Shown one piece after another: positions 23,958 to 32,957 of a DNA stretch of 64,000 nt. The stretch lies in assembly GCF_045290345.1 (NCBI RefSeq), contig NZ_CP155447.1, forward strand, positions 434,001 to 498,000, read 5' to 3'. The notes beneath the pieces are model-generated. The model saw only the letters and a program-made list of their open reading frames with translations, made no database searches and was not told the origin of the DNA. The stretch is from Singulisphaera sp045290345 (lineage in GTDB: Bacteria > Planctomycetota > Planctomycetia > Isosphaerales > Isosphaeraceae). The position numbers were made by a program, and so were the translations under genes. How positions within the stretch are numbered: the first letter of the stretch is position 1; each line of letters opens with the position of its first letter.

Positions 23958-26825
23958 ATGACCGGAAGGACTTGGGCCATGGGACGAGAAATCCCCCCCG
24001 ACGGCGACCGCAGCAGTCGCCTCGACATCGCAATGGCGGAATATCTCGCGGCCGCGGACGCCGGCGAGCCGATCTCGACCAAGGCCTGGCTCGAGCGTCA
24101 CCCCGGTCTGGCCTCGGAGCTGATGGACTGCCTCGAAGACCATCGCCGGATCGGTCGGATCGTCGCCCCGTCCGCGCAAGAGCACGCCCGGGCCTCCGGC
24201 CAGGTCCGCGGCCGGGATGAACTCTGGCCGTTCCGTGTGGCCGAGGCATCGCAGCCGCACGGAGCGGCCCCGAATGGAACGTGCATCCAGTACTTCGGCG
24301 ACTACGAGTTGATCGAGGTCCTCGGGCGCGGCGGGATGGGAGTTGTCTATCGGGCGCGGCAGCGAAGTCTCGGCCGGCAAGTCGCCTTGAAGATGATCCG
24401 AGCAGGTCGGCTGGCGGCCCCGGATGACCTGATCCGCTTTCGCAACGAGGCCCAGGCGGTCGCCCGGCTTGGCCATCCCCATCTCCTGACGATCCTCGAG
24501 GTGGGGGAGCACGACGGCAGGCACTACTTCAGTATGCCTCTCATCAACGGCGGGAGCCTATCCGACAGCCTGCCGCGGTTCCGCGCCAATCCGAGGCTCG
24601 TCGCTCAACTGATGGCCGAGGTCGCCGGCGCGGTTCACCACGCCCATCAGCGCGGGATCCTGCACCGCGACCTGAAGCCTGCCAACATCCTGATCGACGA
24701 CGCATGCCGTCCCTACGTCGCCGATTTCGGTCTCGCCAAGCAGTTGGATAAGGACGGCGGCCCTACACTCTCGGGGGTGATCGTCGGCACCCCCGCCTAT
24801 ATGGCGCCGGAGCAGGCCTCCGGGCGGCGGGGCGCCGTGACGACCGCCAGCGATGTGTACGGGCTCGGAGCGGTCCTCTATGCCTTGCTCGCCGGACGCT
24901 GTCCCTTCCCGGGCGACTCGCCCGCGGAAGTCCTCCGGCGCGTCTGCGAGGAGGAGCCCGAACGACCGTCTCGCCTCAATGCGTCGGCCGACCGCAGCCT
25001 CGAGATGATCTGCCTGAAGTGCCTGGAGAAAGAACCGCGACGGCGCTACGCCTCGGCGGAGTCGCTGGCCGACGACCTCGTGCGTTGGCTCGAGAACCGC
25101 CCGATTTCCGCACGCCCGGCCGGTCCGTGGGCCCGGTGCTGGTTGTGGTGCCGCCGCAAGCCGGCCCTCGCGGGGATGGTCGTCGCCCTGGCGCTGACGC
25201 TGGTGGCAGGGGCGACGGGGATCCTCATGAATTGGCTCGAGGTCAGGCATCAGAAAGACCTCCTGATCCGCGCGAACCACCAGTATGTCCGGGAGAGGGA
25301 TTCCGCGCGGGCGCTGAATGAATTCCTCGTGGAAGATCTCCTCCCCCGGTCATCCCCCTTGGGTGCCCCACACCGCGCACTCACGGTCGGGGAACTCCTC
25401 GACCGCTCCGTCGCGACCGTCGGACGACGCTTCGCCGGCCGGCCGTGGCTGGAGGCCCCGATCCGCCGGGTTCTTGCCGACGCATACCGGGCCGGCGGCC
25501 GCCTCGACCAGGCCGAGGAACAGATCAAAATTTGTCTCCAACTCTTGGAAGTGAGGCCGGGTGGGGACGAGCGAGATCGCCTGGCGGCCTGGCAGAGCAT
25601 GGGCGGCCTCCTCCTCGACAAGGGCCGGTTGGCGGATGCGAAGGCGTATGCCTCGCGAGCCTACGAGGGATGGATCCGGCACCTCGGGGAGACCGAGGTC
25701 GAGACCCTGGATTCGGCGAACCTGCTGGCATCCGTTCTGATGGCACTCAAGCAACCCGAACGAGCCGAGGAGCTCCTGAGGAGGACCCTCAGGACCGCCG
25801 AGAGCACCCTCGGGTCGGGCCACAGAACGACCCTCGCCTCACTCAGCAATCTCGCCGTGATCGCTCACAATCGCGGGCGGTTCGAAGACGCAGAGCGATG
25901 GCTCCGGGCCATCAGGCAAGAGCGGATCCGGCTCTTCGGCCCCGACCACCCCGAAACCCTCTTCGCCTCGAGCAACCTGGGAGCAATCATCCTCGCCCGG
26001 AGGGGGGCCGCCGAGGCCGAGTCCCTACTCGGCCAAACCCTCGACAGCTCGAGACGAGTCCTGGGCAACGACCATTACTTCACCTTGACGATCGCGAACA
26101 ATTTGGCCTCCGCCCACAGCCAACTGGGAAGGCTCAACGAGGCCGGCGAGCGACTCGCCGAGGTCGTCCGGGGCCGGAAGTCGGCCCTGGGCGACGCCCA
26201 TATCGACACCGTGCTGGCAGTGAGCAGCCTGGCCGCCAACATGACAGAGCAGGGGAGAGGCGCCGAGGCGGTCGAGCTCCTGAGAGGTATCCTGCCCCGG
26301 GTGCGGGCGATCCTCCCTCCAGCCGATCCCAGGCGAGGGGCCGTGCTCATCAATCTCGCAGGTGCATTGCGGGAGGCAGGCTCGACCGCCGAGGCAGAGG
26401 GCATGGCCGCCGAGGCCGTCGCCCTCTGCCGGAAGCTACCGCCGGGCAATTCCAGGACTCATGCCATGTTCGTGAATGCCCTGGCCATGTATGTATCGAT
26501 CCTCATTGCCAACCGCGAGTTCGAGCGTGCCGAGACGGCCGCTCGCGAGGTACTCGCAGCCCGCGTCCGCTCCGTCGGGACCGAACCCTGGAGGATTGCC
26601 TCCGCAAAAAGCCTGCTGGGTGGCGCCTTGGCGGGACAGGGCAGATTCGTTGAGGCCGAACCGTTACTCATCGGCGGATACGAAGGACTTCACTCCGACC
26701 CAGGAGCCAAACCCAAGGCCCTCGCCGACGCGAGCGAGCGACTTGCCCTGATGTACGAAGCTTCGGGACGTCCCGAGATAGCCGCTCGTTGGCGAAATGA
26801 GATCAATGGACGCAGATCCCCGTAA
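23958..26825 (+). CDS. Transmembrane Ser/Thr protein kinase with TPR-like C-terminus
   Basis: A 955-residue signalling kinase. The N-terminal 110 residues match the helical segment often found before planctomycete kinases (LDIAMAEYLAAADAGEP...ERHPGLASELMDCLEDH). The kinase domain spans about 116-380: glycine loop LGRGGMGVVYRA, Lys145 in VALKMI, HRDLKPANIL (236-245), DFGLA (256-260) and GTPAYMAPEQ. All catalytic residues are present. One membrane helix lies at about 404-424. The long outer or far part consists of about ten TPR-type repeats of roughly 42 residues (for example LASLSNLAVIAHNRGRFEDAERWL, FASSNLGAIILARRGAAEAESLL). It is translationally adjacent to the ECF sigma gene. Confidence 0.95.
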   Translation: MTGRTWAMGREIPPDGDRSSRLDIAMAEYLAAADAGEPISTKAWLERHPGLASELMDCLEDHRRIGRIVAPSAQEHARASGQVRGRDELWPFRVAEASQPHGAAPNGTCIQYFGDYELIEVLGRGGMGVVYRARQRSLGRQVALKMIRAGRLAAPDDLIRFRNEAQAVARLGHPHLLTILEVGEHDGRHYFSMPLINGGSLSDSLPRFRANPRLVAQLMAEVAGAVHHAHQRGILHRDLKPANILIDDACRPYVADFGLAKQLDKDGGPTLSGVIVGTPAYMAPEQASGRRGAVTTASDVYGLGAVLYALLAGRCPFPGDSPAEVLRRVCEEEPERPSRLNASADRSLEMICLKCLEKEPRRRYASAESLADDLVRWLENRPISARPAGPWARCWLWCRRKPALAGMVVALALTLVAGATGILMNWLEVRHQKDLLIRANHQYVRERDSARALNEFLVEDLLPRSSPLGAPHRALTVGELLDRSVATVGRRFAGRPWLEAPIRRVLADAYRAGGRLDQAEEQIKICLQLLEVRPGGDERDRLAAWQSMGGLLLDKGRLADAKAYASRAYEGWIRHLGETEVETLDSANLLASVLMALKQPERAEELLRRTLRTAESTLGSGHRTTLASLSNLAVIAHNRGRFEDAERWLRAIRQERIRLFGPDHPETLFASSNLGAIILARRGAAEAESLLGQTLDSSRRVLGNDHYFTLTIANNLASAHSQLGRLNEAGERLAEVVRGRKSALGDAHIDTVLAVSSLAANMTEQGRGAEAVELLRGILPRVRAILPPADPRRGAVLINLAGALREAGSTAEAEGMAAEAVALCRKLPPGNSRTHAMFVNALAMYVSILIANREFERAETAAREVLAARVRSVGTEPWRIASAKSLLGGALAGQGRFVEAEPLLIGGYEGLHSDPGAKPKALADASERLALMYEASGRPEIAARWRNEINGRRSP

Positions 26826-26896
26826 TCGTCGCGACGTTCGACCAATGCCCGTTTCGCCCACTCTCAATGACGCCCTGATTTTTCGGAGCCCCCACG

Positions 26897-27274
26897 ATGG
26901 CCGAGCCGCAAGTGATTCGAGAGATTGACCACGACATCAACCAGACGGTCAATATCGATGTCTATCTTTACCCTACATCTCCAGGTTCCCTGACTCTTAA
27001 AGGTTCATGCAAGGTCCAGAACCCCGCGCCCCCGGGGGAGCCCCCTTACCCACTGACCTTCAACGTCCACATGGACGTCCCGAGTGGGGCCAAGGATCCT
27101 CAGTTCCAACTAACATCAAGTGGCTACGCATTTGAGCATATCCAGTGGGTTCCCTTGCCTAAGCAGTTGGCCGCCTGCCCCTTAGCGGGCGAGCTCACGA
27201 CGCAAGTGCACCCCTGGCCCGTGGATCAACCCATCTACGTCGACGTGATCTTCCAGCCGGACCTAACCCCTTGA
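26897..27274 (+). CDS. Hypothetical protein, 125 residues
   Basis: No family recognised. GGAG lies about nine bases before ATG 26897. The sequence is Pro-rich and predicted mostly beta (NIDVYLYPTSPGSLTLKGSCKV, YPLTFNVHMDVPSG, VDQPIYVDVIFQPDLTP), with no signal peptide or membrane helix. It starts 72 bases after the kinase and is followed by a strong hairpin, so it is probably the last gene of the sigma-kinase operon. Confidence 0.65.
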   Translation: MAEPQVIREIDHDINQTVNIDVYLYPTSPGSLTLKGSCKVQNPAPPGEPPYPLTFNVHMDVPSGAKDPQFQLTSSGYAFEHIQWVPLPKQLAACPLAGELTTQVHPWPVDQPIYVDVIFQPDLTP

Positions 27275-27451
27275 GGACGGAGTTTTCCTCCCGATCTCGC
27301 GTCATCGCTCAAGTGAAGCTCAATCAAGGCTTCGGGGCAAACAATTTACGCAACGAGACCCTCGGGAAGCGGAATGCCGCGAAGGATCTTCATTTCAACG
27401 GGCGCACAAACAATCACGGCATCATTTCCTTCAACGCAAAGCCTCCCTCTC

Positions 27452-27484
27452 CTGGGACCGCGGGCGGAGCGTCCGCGGTCCCAG
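27452..27484. terminator. Bidirectional hairpin terminator
   Basis: Perfect 12-bp arms (27452-27463 and 27473-27484) with a 9-base loop sit in the gap between the convergent 125-residue protein gene and the second M16 gene. Confidence 0.65.
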
Positions 27485-27514
27485 AGGGGGCAAGAAGGAA
27501 AAGAAGAGCCCGAT

Positions 27515-28768
27515 TCAGGCGTCTTGCTTGGGCATTTCGAGGGCGTTGGGGCCCAGCGTCAGGATGGTCAGCTCATTGGCGGCCTGGCTGGCGGCGTAGG
27601 CGCTGACCGACTCGGGAGTCAGGGCGTCGAGGGCGGAGGTGATCTCGCCGATCGAGCGAACACGACCGAGGTGGAACCAGTCGGAGGCCAGGGAACCCGA
27701 GCGGCTCATGCTCGACTCCTGGGCCATGACGAGCGAGCTCTTCAGGCCGGCGCGCATCGTATCGAGCTCTTCGAGTTCGACGCCCGAGCGGCCGAGGCGT
27801 TCGACTTCGGCGAGGGTCACGTCGAGCGTCTGCTGGGCGCGGTCGGCGGAGGTGCCGGCATAGCAGAGGATGGCGGCCCGGTCGCGCTGACTCTCGTAGC
27901 TGGCGTAGACTGAGTAGCAGAGCCCGCGTTTCTCGCGGACCTCAGTGAAGAGTCGAGCCGACGAATAACCGCCGAGGATCGCCGCGGCCGCCCGGGCGCG
28001 ATAGTAGTCGGGGCTGGCGACCGTGGCCGTCGGATAGGCCAGGGCGATCTGGATCTGCTGCGTCTCGCGGAGGATGTGGTCGCGGAGCGGACCGGTCGGA
28101 CGTTCCTGCACGGCCGGCTCGACCTGAGGTGCCCAGCCGCCGAAGAGTCGACCGACGGCATCGCGGAGCACGGGCCAGTCGATGGCGCCGGCCACGCCGA
28201 GAATGGCGCCGTTGGGTCGGTAGGCCAGGGTGTGGAAGGCACGCAGTTCATCGGGCGAGAGCGAGGAAACGCCTTCGGGAGTCCCGGGCGCGGGGCGTCC
28301 CCACGGGTCAGGAAAGTGCCGCCGGCGCAACTCATAGATGACCTTGGTGCCGGGGTCGTCCTCCAGGCTGCGGAGGTTCTGAAGCGCCAGGGCCCGGATC
28401 GGCTCGATCTCCTCGTCGTCGAGGTGGGGGCGGAGCACGATGTCGGCGAAGAGTTCGAGGGCAGGAATGAGGTTGCGGCCGAGGGTGGCGGCGGCGAGGC
28501 TGGTGTGCAGGGTCTGGGCGCTCTCGCCGTGATTGACCCCGAGATTGTCGAGCGCCGAGAGTAACTCGCGGCTGTCGCGTTCCCCCGCGCCCCGGGTGAT
28601 CCACTCCGACAGCATCGAGGCCGCGCCTCCACGGTCGGCGGCCTCGTAAGCGGCCCCCGCCGGCAGCAGCAACGTGAACGCGGCCGACTGGACGCCAGGC
28701 ATCGCCTCGGCGACCAGGACCAGCCCGTTGGGATAGGTATGTTGCGCGATCGAAGGAGCGTCGGGCAC
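27515..28768 (-). CDS. M16-family peptidase-like protein, inactive subunit
   Basis: A 417-residue M16 fold with start GTG 28768 after GAGG (five-base spacing), giving PDAPSIAQHTYPNGLVLVAEAMPG, which lines up with the N-terminus of the active paralogue. Other in-frame starts (28855, 28864) add unrelated residues. Where active members have HxxEH, this protein has AASMLSEWITRGAG, so zinc binding is lost. The second half keeps YSSARLFTEVREKRGLCYSVYASYES, the substrate-groove R/Y motif of the non-catalytic M16B subunit. It probably pairs with the enzyme at 19617-20855 to form a processing or clamp-like peptidase. Confidence 0.88.
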   Translation of the reverse strand: MPDAPSIAQHTYPNGLVLVAEAMPGVQSAAFTLLLPAGAAYEAADRGGAASMLSEWITRGAGERDSRELLSALDNLGVNHGESAQTLHTSLAAATLGRNLIPALELFADIVLRPHLDDEEIEPIRALALQNLRSLEDDPGTKVIYELRRRHFPDPWGRPAPGTPEGVSSLSPDELRAFHTLAYRPNGAILGVAGAIDWPVLRDAVGRLFGGWAPQVEPAVQERPTGPLRDHILRETQQIQIALAYPTATVASPDYYRARAAAAILGGYSSARLFTEVREKRGLCYSVYASYESQRDRAAILCYAGTSADRAQQTLDVTLAEVERLGRSGVELEELDTMRAGLKSSLVMAQESSMSRSGSLASDWFHLGRVRSIGEITSALDALTPESVSAYAASQAANELTILTLGPNALEMPKQDA

Positions 28769-28878
28769 GGCGACCTCGGGGACAGTCGGACGGACATCGG
28801 GGCGGTCCGTCCGCCCCGTTTCGGAGTTGCGTTGACAATACCCGACCCGAGCCATCCTGGCCACGGCTCTCGGCCCGC

Positions 28879-29409
28879 TCAGCCGTCGACGGCTTTGTAA
28901 AGCGTTTTTGCTCGACGGAATCCCACCGAGCGGTAGAGCCGGACCGCCGCGCTATTCTCGGCCGTCACTTCGAGGTAGGCCCGCCGCAGACCGGCCTGAT
29001 AGAAACCCTCGAGCGCTTGCCGGACCAGCGATTGGCCGAGTCCCTTCCCGCGATACTCGGGGATCACTCCCAGGTTCTGGATGGCGCCGATCGGCCCGCG
29101 GTCCATCACCCCCTGGACGGTGCCGACGTAACCATCCGGACCCGAGATTAGCCACGTGGCCGCCGACAAGAAGCCCGGTTTGCGGCGAATCTCACGCATC
29201 AGGCGCTGACAGCCGTGGCGGTCTCCCAGACAGGGGAAGACGCACGCGTCGATTTCGCCCCGGAAACTGAGATACTTGACCTCGGCGTGTTGATCGACCA
29301 GCGACTCTTCCCACGACGTCCAGGCGAACGGGGGAAGGAGCACGGGCGGAGCCAACGAACCATCAAGGTCGATCTCCATCCGGAACCGTTTGTAATACGT
29401 GATCGCCAT
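28879..29409 (-). CDS. GNAT-family N-acetyltransferase
   Basis: A 176-residue acetyltransferase. The acetyl-CoA-binding motif is LGVIPEYRGKGLGQSLVRQALEGFYQAGL (about residues 113-141), followed by LEVTAENSAAVRLYRSVGFRR, the classic motif B end. The N-terminal 70 residues are specific to this subgroup (EVKYLSFRGEIDACVFPCLGD). Substrate unknown. It is upstream of the inactive M16 gene on the same strand, 110 bases away, and may be co-transcribed with it. The start at 29409 has a weak ribosome site; ATG 29379 is an alternative. Confidence 0.85.
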   Translation of the reverse strand: MAITYYKRFRMEIDLDGSLAPPVLLPPFAWTSWEESLVDQHAEVKYLSFRGEIDACVFPCLGDRHGCQRLMREIRRKPGFLSAATWLISGPDGYVGTVQGVMDRGPIGAIQNLGVIPEYRGKGLGQSLVRQALEGFYQAGLRRAYLEVTAENSAAVRLYRSVGFRRAKTLYKAVDG

Positions 29410-29826
29410 CGCGTCTTAACGGTCCGAACGCGGCCCACTCCGAAGCAAACTCAACGGAGGATCTCTCACACATCCAATTCTAAGTCGCACCTCGTGCTTC
29501 GGTCAACGTGTCGGAGCGCCAAGCGGAGACTGAATTCTGTGAGGCCGCGATCGGCCCTCAGGCAAACCTGAACCCGGCCGAATTTACGAGCCGATAGACC
29601 GCCTGTTCAAGCGACTGCCAGTCGGGTGGATCCCAGGCCAGAGCGATCGGGATGGTTGGGTCCGAATTTAGCCCAGAGAGGGGACCGGTGAGTGAAGGAA
29701 GTCGAAACGCCCCGCGGTTCCCTGACACAGGGAACCGCGGGGCGTTTGGAAGAGATCCATCCTCGAAGGAAAGCGTCTCATGTCTTCGCCGAATCCGAGA
29801 GAAGCGTCAACGCTTCGAGCCAGATC
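29410..29826. other. Intergenic region holding only a terminator
   Basis: No coding sequence is supported here. The one clear element is the 19-bp-arm hairpin at 29705-29747. Confidence 0.5.
29705..29747. terminator. Strong bidirectional terminator, 19-bp perfect stem
   Basis: Arms at 29705-29723 and 29729-29747 are exact complements around a 5-base loop (GACAC), starting AAA and ending TTT. It follows the minus-strand zinc-ribbon gene. Confidence 0.85.
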
Positions 29827-30219
29827 CTAGAGAGCGTTGTACATGGTGAAGAGCCCGATCAAGCATCCGGCAAGGAGCAGCGTCAGGACAACGACTTGCG
29901 GGCTGAGGATCTCGCCCGCGGTCACGGCTCCCGACGCCCCGAAGGGCTCGGGCATTCTCGATTTGAACCGGCTTTCATGATGGCCGGAAACGGGAGTTCC
30001 CGAGCCATTATGTCCGCTCCTTCCGTGCCCTCGCCGTTCGACCCAACGCTCCAGCGATCCAGAGCAATGCGAGCAAAGCGCGAGCACGGCGTGAGAACGG
30101 TGCAGCGGCCCCGACTCGATCACGATTCGCGCAGCGGCTTCGTGAATCGATTCACCGCAACGGCCGCAGACGTCGTGGCTCAACACTGGTGAGGAAGCAA
30201 GGGATGAAGTCTGAACCAT
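29827..30219 (-). CDS. Small zinc-ribbon protein with C-terminal membrane anchor
   Basis: A 130-residue protein. ATG 30219 has GAGG six bases upstream; the frame extends to 30306 without support. Two Cys pairs, CGRC and CSHC, about 35 residues apart look like a zinc-binding ribbon or treble clef. The middle is Gly/Ser/His/Arg-rich. The last 25 residues (SPQVVVLTLLLAGCLIGLFT) are a membrane helix, so the protein should be tail-anchored with the zinc part in the cytoplasm. No family assigned. Confidence 0.65.
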   Translation of the reverse strand: MVQTSSLASSPVLSHDVCGRCGESIHEAAARIVIESGPLHRSHAVLALCSHCSGSLERWVERRGHGRSGHNGSGTPVSGHHESRFKSRMPEPFGASGAVTAGEILSPQVVVLTLLLAGCLIGLFTMYNAL

Positions 30220-30568
30220 GTCTCCCTCAAATGGAAAGTAGCCCCCGGCAAGGTTGGGGGGAGTGATCTCTTCTCTCGAGATCACCTCGACTTTCGCCAC
30301 ACACAAACAAATCCCCTGCCTAAGCTAATTTTAAGCCAATTCCGACTGATTCCAAAAAAAACAGAGAAGAATTACCCGTGACCGAGTTCAAAACTCGAAA
30401 AATCGTTCTCGCCTTCCCTAGCCGACACCACGCTCGAACCGTGGCCACGATTCATTAAGCCTCGGCGCCCGCCGGTCTTCGAGCTTGCACGCAAACTCCC
30501 CGGCGGGACGGATTACCGCGTCATCGAAGTCGATCAACGACCTCAAAAAAAAAGAAAAGGAGGCAAAA
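30220..30568. other. Intergenic gap, no gene seen
   Basis: These 349 bases between the zinc-ribbon gene start and the end of the Nramp gene are partly AT-rich (A-runs around 30353-30361 and 30545-30556). No coding signal is visible. The zinc-ribbon promoter is expected near the left end. Confidence 0.45.
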
Positions 30569-32563
30569 TCAATTCGACGGCGTTGGGCCGAGTTCGGGCG
30601 TGGAGGGAAATATCGGCTTGACCATGTCGGACGACACGGACCCGCGATCGGGGCGAGCGATGAGCATCGGGATATCCAGGCCGTGACGCACCTTGTCGAC
30701 AGTCTGTCCGAAGAGGAGGTCACGCACCAAGCCGTGGCCGTGCGAGCCGACGACCAGGAGGTCGACTGGCTCCTGTTTGAGTTGCCGGACCAGGAGCGCT
30801 GCGCGATCAGGTCCGTGAAGGAGGATGGAGCGGGCCGTGTAGCCTCGTTCACTCAGCATCCGGACGACGTCGGCGAGATAGCGAAGGTCACCGGCCGTTT
30901 CGCGATCGGCCGTGTCATCGCCGTAGACCTGGCTCATCGGCGTATCGACCACATGAAGGAGAACCAGGTCGGTCTCGCCTGCGCGAGCCAAGCTGAGGGC
31001 GCGGTTGAGGATCTCGGCGTCGGCCTGATCGTGCTCGAGCGCGACTCCGATCGTCTCCAAGGGCCGAGGGCGGATCATATCGCTCCAATCCAGTTCGACG
31101 GCCGGCGCGGGGGACCAGGCGGACGAGGGACGGATCCAGGGTTTGATCGTCACCCAGATCAAGAGCCCGATGACCGCCGCGGTCAGGCCATAAAGAGCGG
31201 TGCCCACAACCCAGGAGAGGGGGAGCGGACCGACCGTCAGGCCCGCCGCCGCCGCCAGTTCCACCCAGTCGCTGATCTGGTCGAAGACGAGCTTGCCATT
31301 GAGCGACACGATGATCGCTGCCGTCAGCCAGGCCAGGATTTTGCCCCACCAGGGCGTGGCGAACACACCCATGTTCGTCCGGTTCGAGGTGAAGTGGATC
31401 AACGGGATCACCGCGAACGAAAGTTGCAGGCTGAGAATCACCTGACTGAGGACAAGCAACTGCTGGGTCGACCCTTCCCCCATGAAGAAGATGACCAGCA
31501 CGGCCGGGGTCAGGGCGAGTAACCGCGTCGTCAACCGGCGGAGCCAGGGGGCGATCCGCAGGTGGAGGTAGCCCTCCATGACGATCTGGCCGGCCAGCGT
31601 GCCCGTCAAGGTCGAGCTCTGCCCTGCGCAGAGCAGGGCGATCCCGAACAAGATCGGTGCCCAACTGCCGAGGAACGACGGCAGCAACTTATGTGCTTCC
31701 TCAATACTGGCGACCTCGAGTCCGTTCTTGAAGAAGACCGCGGCGCTGAGGATCAGGATGGCGGCGTTGACGAAGAAGGCCGCGTTCAAGGCGATCGCCG
31801 AGTCGATCAGGTTAAAGCGACAGGCATCCGCCTTGCTCGCCGTGCTGGAACCGATCTGCCTCGATTGCACCAGAGCCGAGTGGAGGTAGAGGTTGTGGGG
31901 CATGACCGTCGCCCCCAAGATGCCGATCGCGACGAACAGGGCCCCGGGAGGCAAGGTCGGACGCAGGCCGCCGATCATCGCCGCCGCGTCGGGCCTTGCC
32001 ATGAAAATCTGGATCAAGAAGCAGGCGCCAATCGTTGCCACGAGCACCAGGATGAACGCCTCGATCTTCCGCATCCCGAACCGCTGAAGCCAGAGCAGCA
32101 GGAAGGTGTCGAACGCTGTGATCGCGCAGCCCCAGAGCAGCGGCATGCCGAAGAGCAGTTTCAGGGCGATGATCGTCCCCAGAACCTCCGCCAGGTCGGT
32201 CGCGGCAATCGCCACCTCGGCCAGAATCCAGAGCACGAAGTTCACCCGCGGCGAATACTCGGCGCGACAGGCCTGCGCCAGGTCATGCCCCGTCACTACC
32301 CCCAGCCGTGCCGACAGGGTCTGTAAGAGTACGGCCATCAGGTTCGACATCAACAAAACCCAGATGAGCGCATAGCCGAACCGCGCGCCCCCCTCCAGGT
32401 CAGTCGCCCAGTTCCCCGGATCCATGTACCCGACACTTACCAAATACGCCGGCCCCATGAACGCGAAGAGCCGCTTGAACGGATTCCGCTGCGCCACCGA
32501 AACCGAACCATGCACCTCTTCCAGTGACCGGCGCTCTCCCCCCCCCTCCATCACGTCCGCCAT
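30569..32563 (-). CDS. mntH: Nramp divalent metal transporter fused to a UspA domain
   Basis: A 664-residue protein. Residues about 30-465 are an Nramp/MntH proton-coupled Mn2+/Fe2+ importer: DPGNWATDLEGG in TM1 (the metal-binding DPGN) and GATVMPHNLYLHSALVQSR in TM6 (the MPH motif), with about 11 membrane helices. From about residue 500 a soluble universal-stress domain follows: PLETIGVALEHDQADAEILNRAL, DLVLLHVVDTP and the ATP-binding signature VGSHGHGLVRDLLFGQTVDKV (G-2x-G-9x-G type). The fusion suggests transport is tuned by nucleotide or stress state; that is inference. The upstream gap contains an AT-rich dyad that could bind a metal regulator. Confidence 0.93.
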   Translation of the reverse strand: MADVMEGGGERRSLEEVHGSVSVAQRNPFKRLFAFMGPAYLVSVGYMDPGNWATDLEGGARFGYALIWVLLMSNLMAVLLQTLSARLGVVTGHDLAQACRAEYSPRVNFVLWILAEVAIAATDLAEVLGTIIALKLLFGMPLLWGCAITAFDTFLLLWLQRFGMRKIEAFILVLVATIGACFLIQIFMARPDAAAMIGGLRPTLPPGALFVAIGILGATVMPHNLYLHSALVQSRQIGSSTASKADACRFNLIDSAIALNAAFFVNAAILILSAAVFFKNGLEVASIEEAHKLLPSFLGSWAPILFGIALLCAGQSSTLTGTLAGQIVMEGYLHLRIAPWLRRLTTRLLALTPAVLVIFFMGEGSTQQLLVLSQVILSLQLSFAVIPLIHFTSNRTNMGVFATPWWGKILAWLTAAIIVSLNGKLVFDQISDWVELAAAAGLTVGPLPLSWVVGTALYGLTAAVIGLLIWVTIKPWIRPSSAWSPAPAVELDWSDMIRPRPLETIGVALEHDQADAEILNRALSLARAGETDLVLLHVVDTPMSQVYGDDTADRETAGDLRYLADVVRMLSERGYTARSILLHGPDRAALLVRQLKQEPVDLLVVGSHGHGLVRDLLFGQTVDKVRHGLDIPMLIARPDRGSVSSDMVKPIFPSTPELGPTPSN

Positions 32564-32957
32564 TATCCTGCTTCCCTCGTATTTGAATCGCGTAAAAACG
32601 ATATTTGAACCTAGGCGAACTTACTGCCCAGAACATCATAACCAACATTTCAGGTCAACTCCAAATAAATTTCGGCATTTTGCTAATTAATTTTTGGTCA
32701 CCCAAAATTTATTTTTTCGACACAAAAATCCACTGATAGCCTGTCGTCACAGCGGAGTTATGAACAAGAACAGAGAACACCACGAAATCAAGCCGGGAGG
32801 ACAAAGCGGCTCAGAAAGGTTCGAGTCACCCCGACTGCCAAAACAATCCAACGAATCGGCACGCTATCTGCAATCACTGCAATAACAACGACCGTCGACG
32901 CGGTCGAACCTGAGGTAACAGCGCACCCGGATTCTTTCTAACCGTGTGGAGGCCTCA
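32564..32957. other. Divergent intergenic region, AT-rich
   Basis: This 394-base gap separates the Nramp gene from the first Tyr/Gly-rich secreted protein. Positions 32640-32730 are strikingly AT-rich for this genome and hold the dyad at 32692-32707. No coding sequence is supported. Confidence 0.5.
32692..32707. promoter_or_regulatory. Candidate operator dyad upstream of mntH
   Basis: TTTTGG and CCAAAA are exact complements around TCAC within a longer A/T-rich palindromic context, about 130 bases upstream of the Nramp start. A Fur/MntR-type site is possible from position and AT content, but it does not match a consensus I can name. Confidence 0.25.

Noticed and set aside
25445..26653. Second plus-strand frame inside the kinase TPR region
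   Set aside because: It overlaps the kinase in another frame and its sequence is Arg/Pro/Gly-biased with no motif.
32800..32840. GGTTCGAGTC resembling a tRNA T-loop
   Set aside because: The flanking bases cannot form a T-stem or an acceptor stem, so no tRNA is called.
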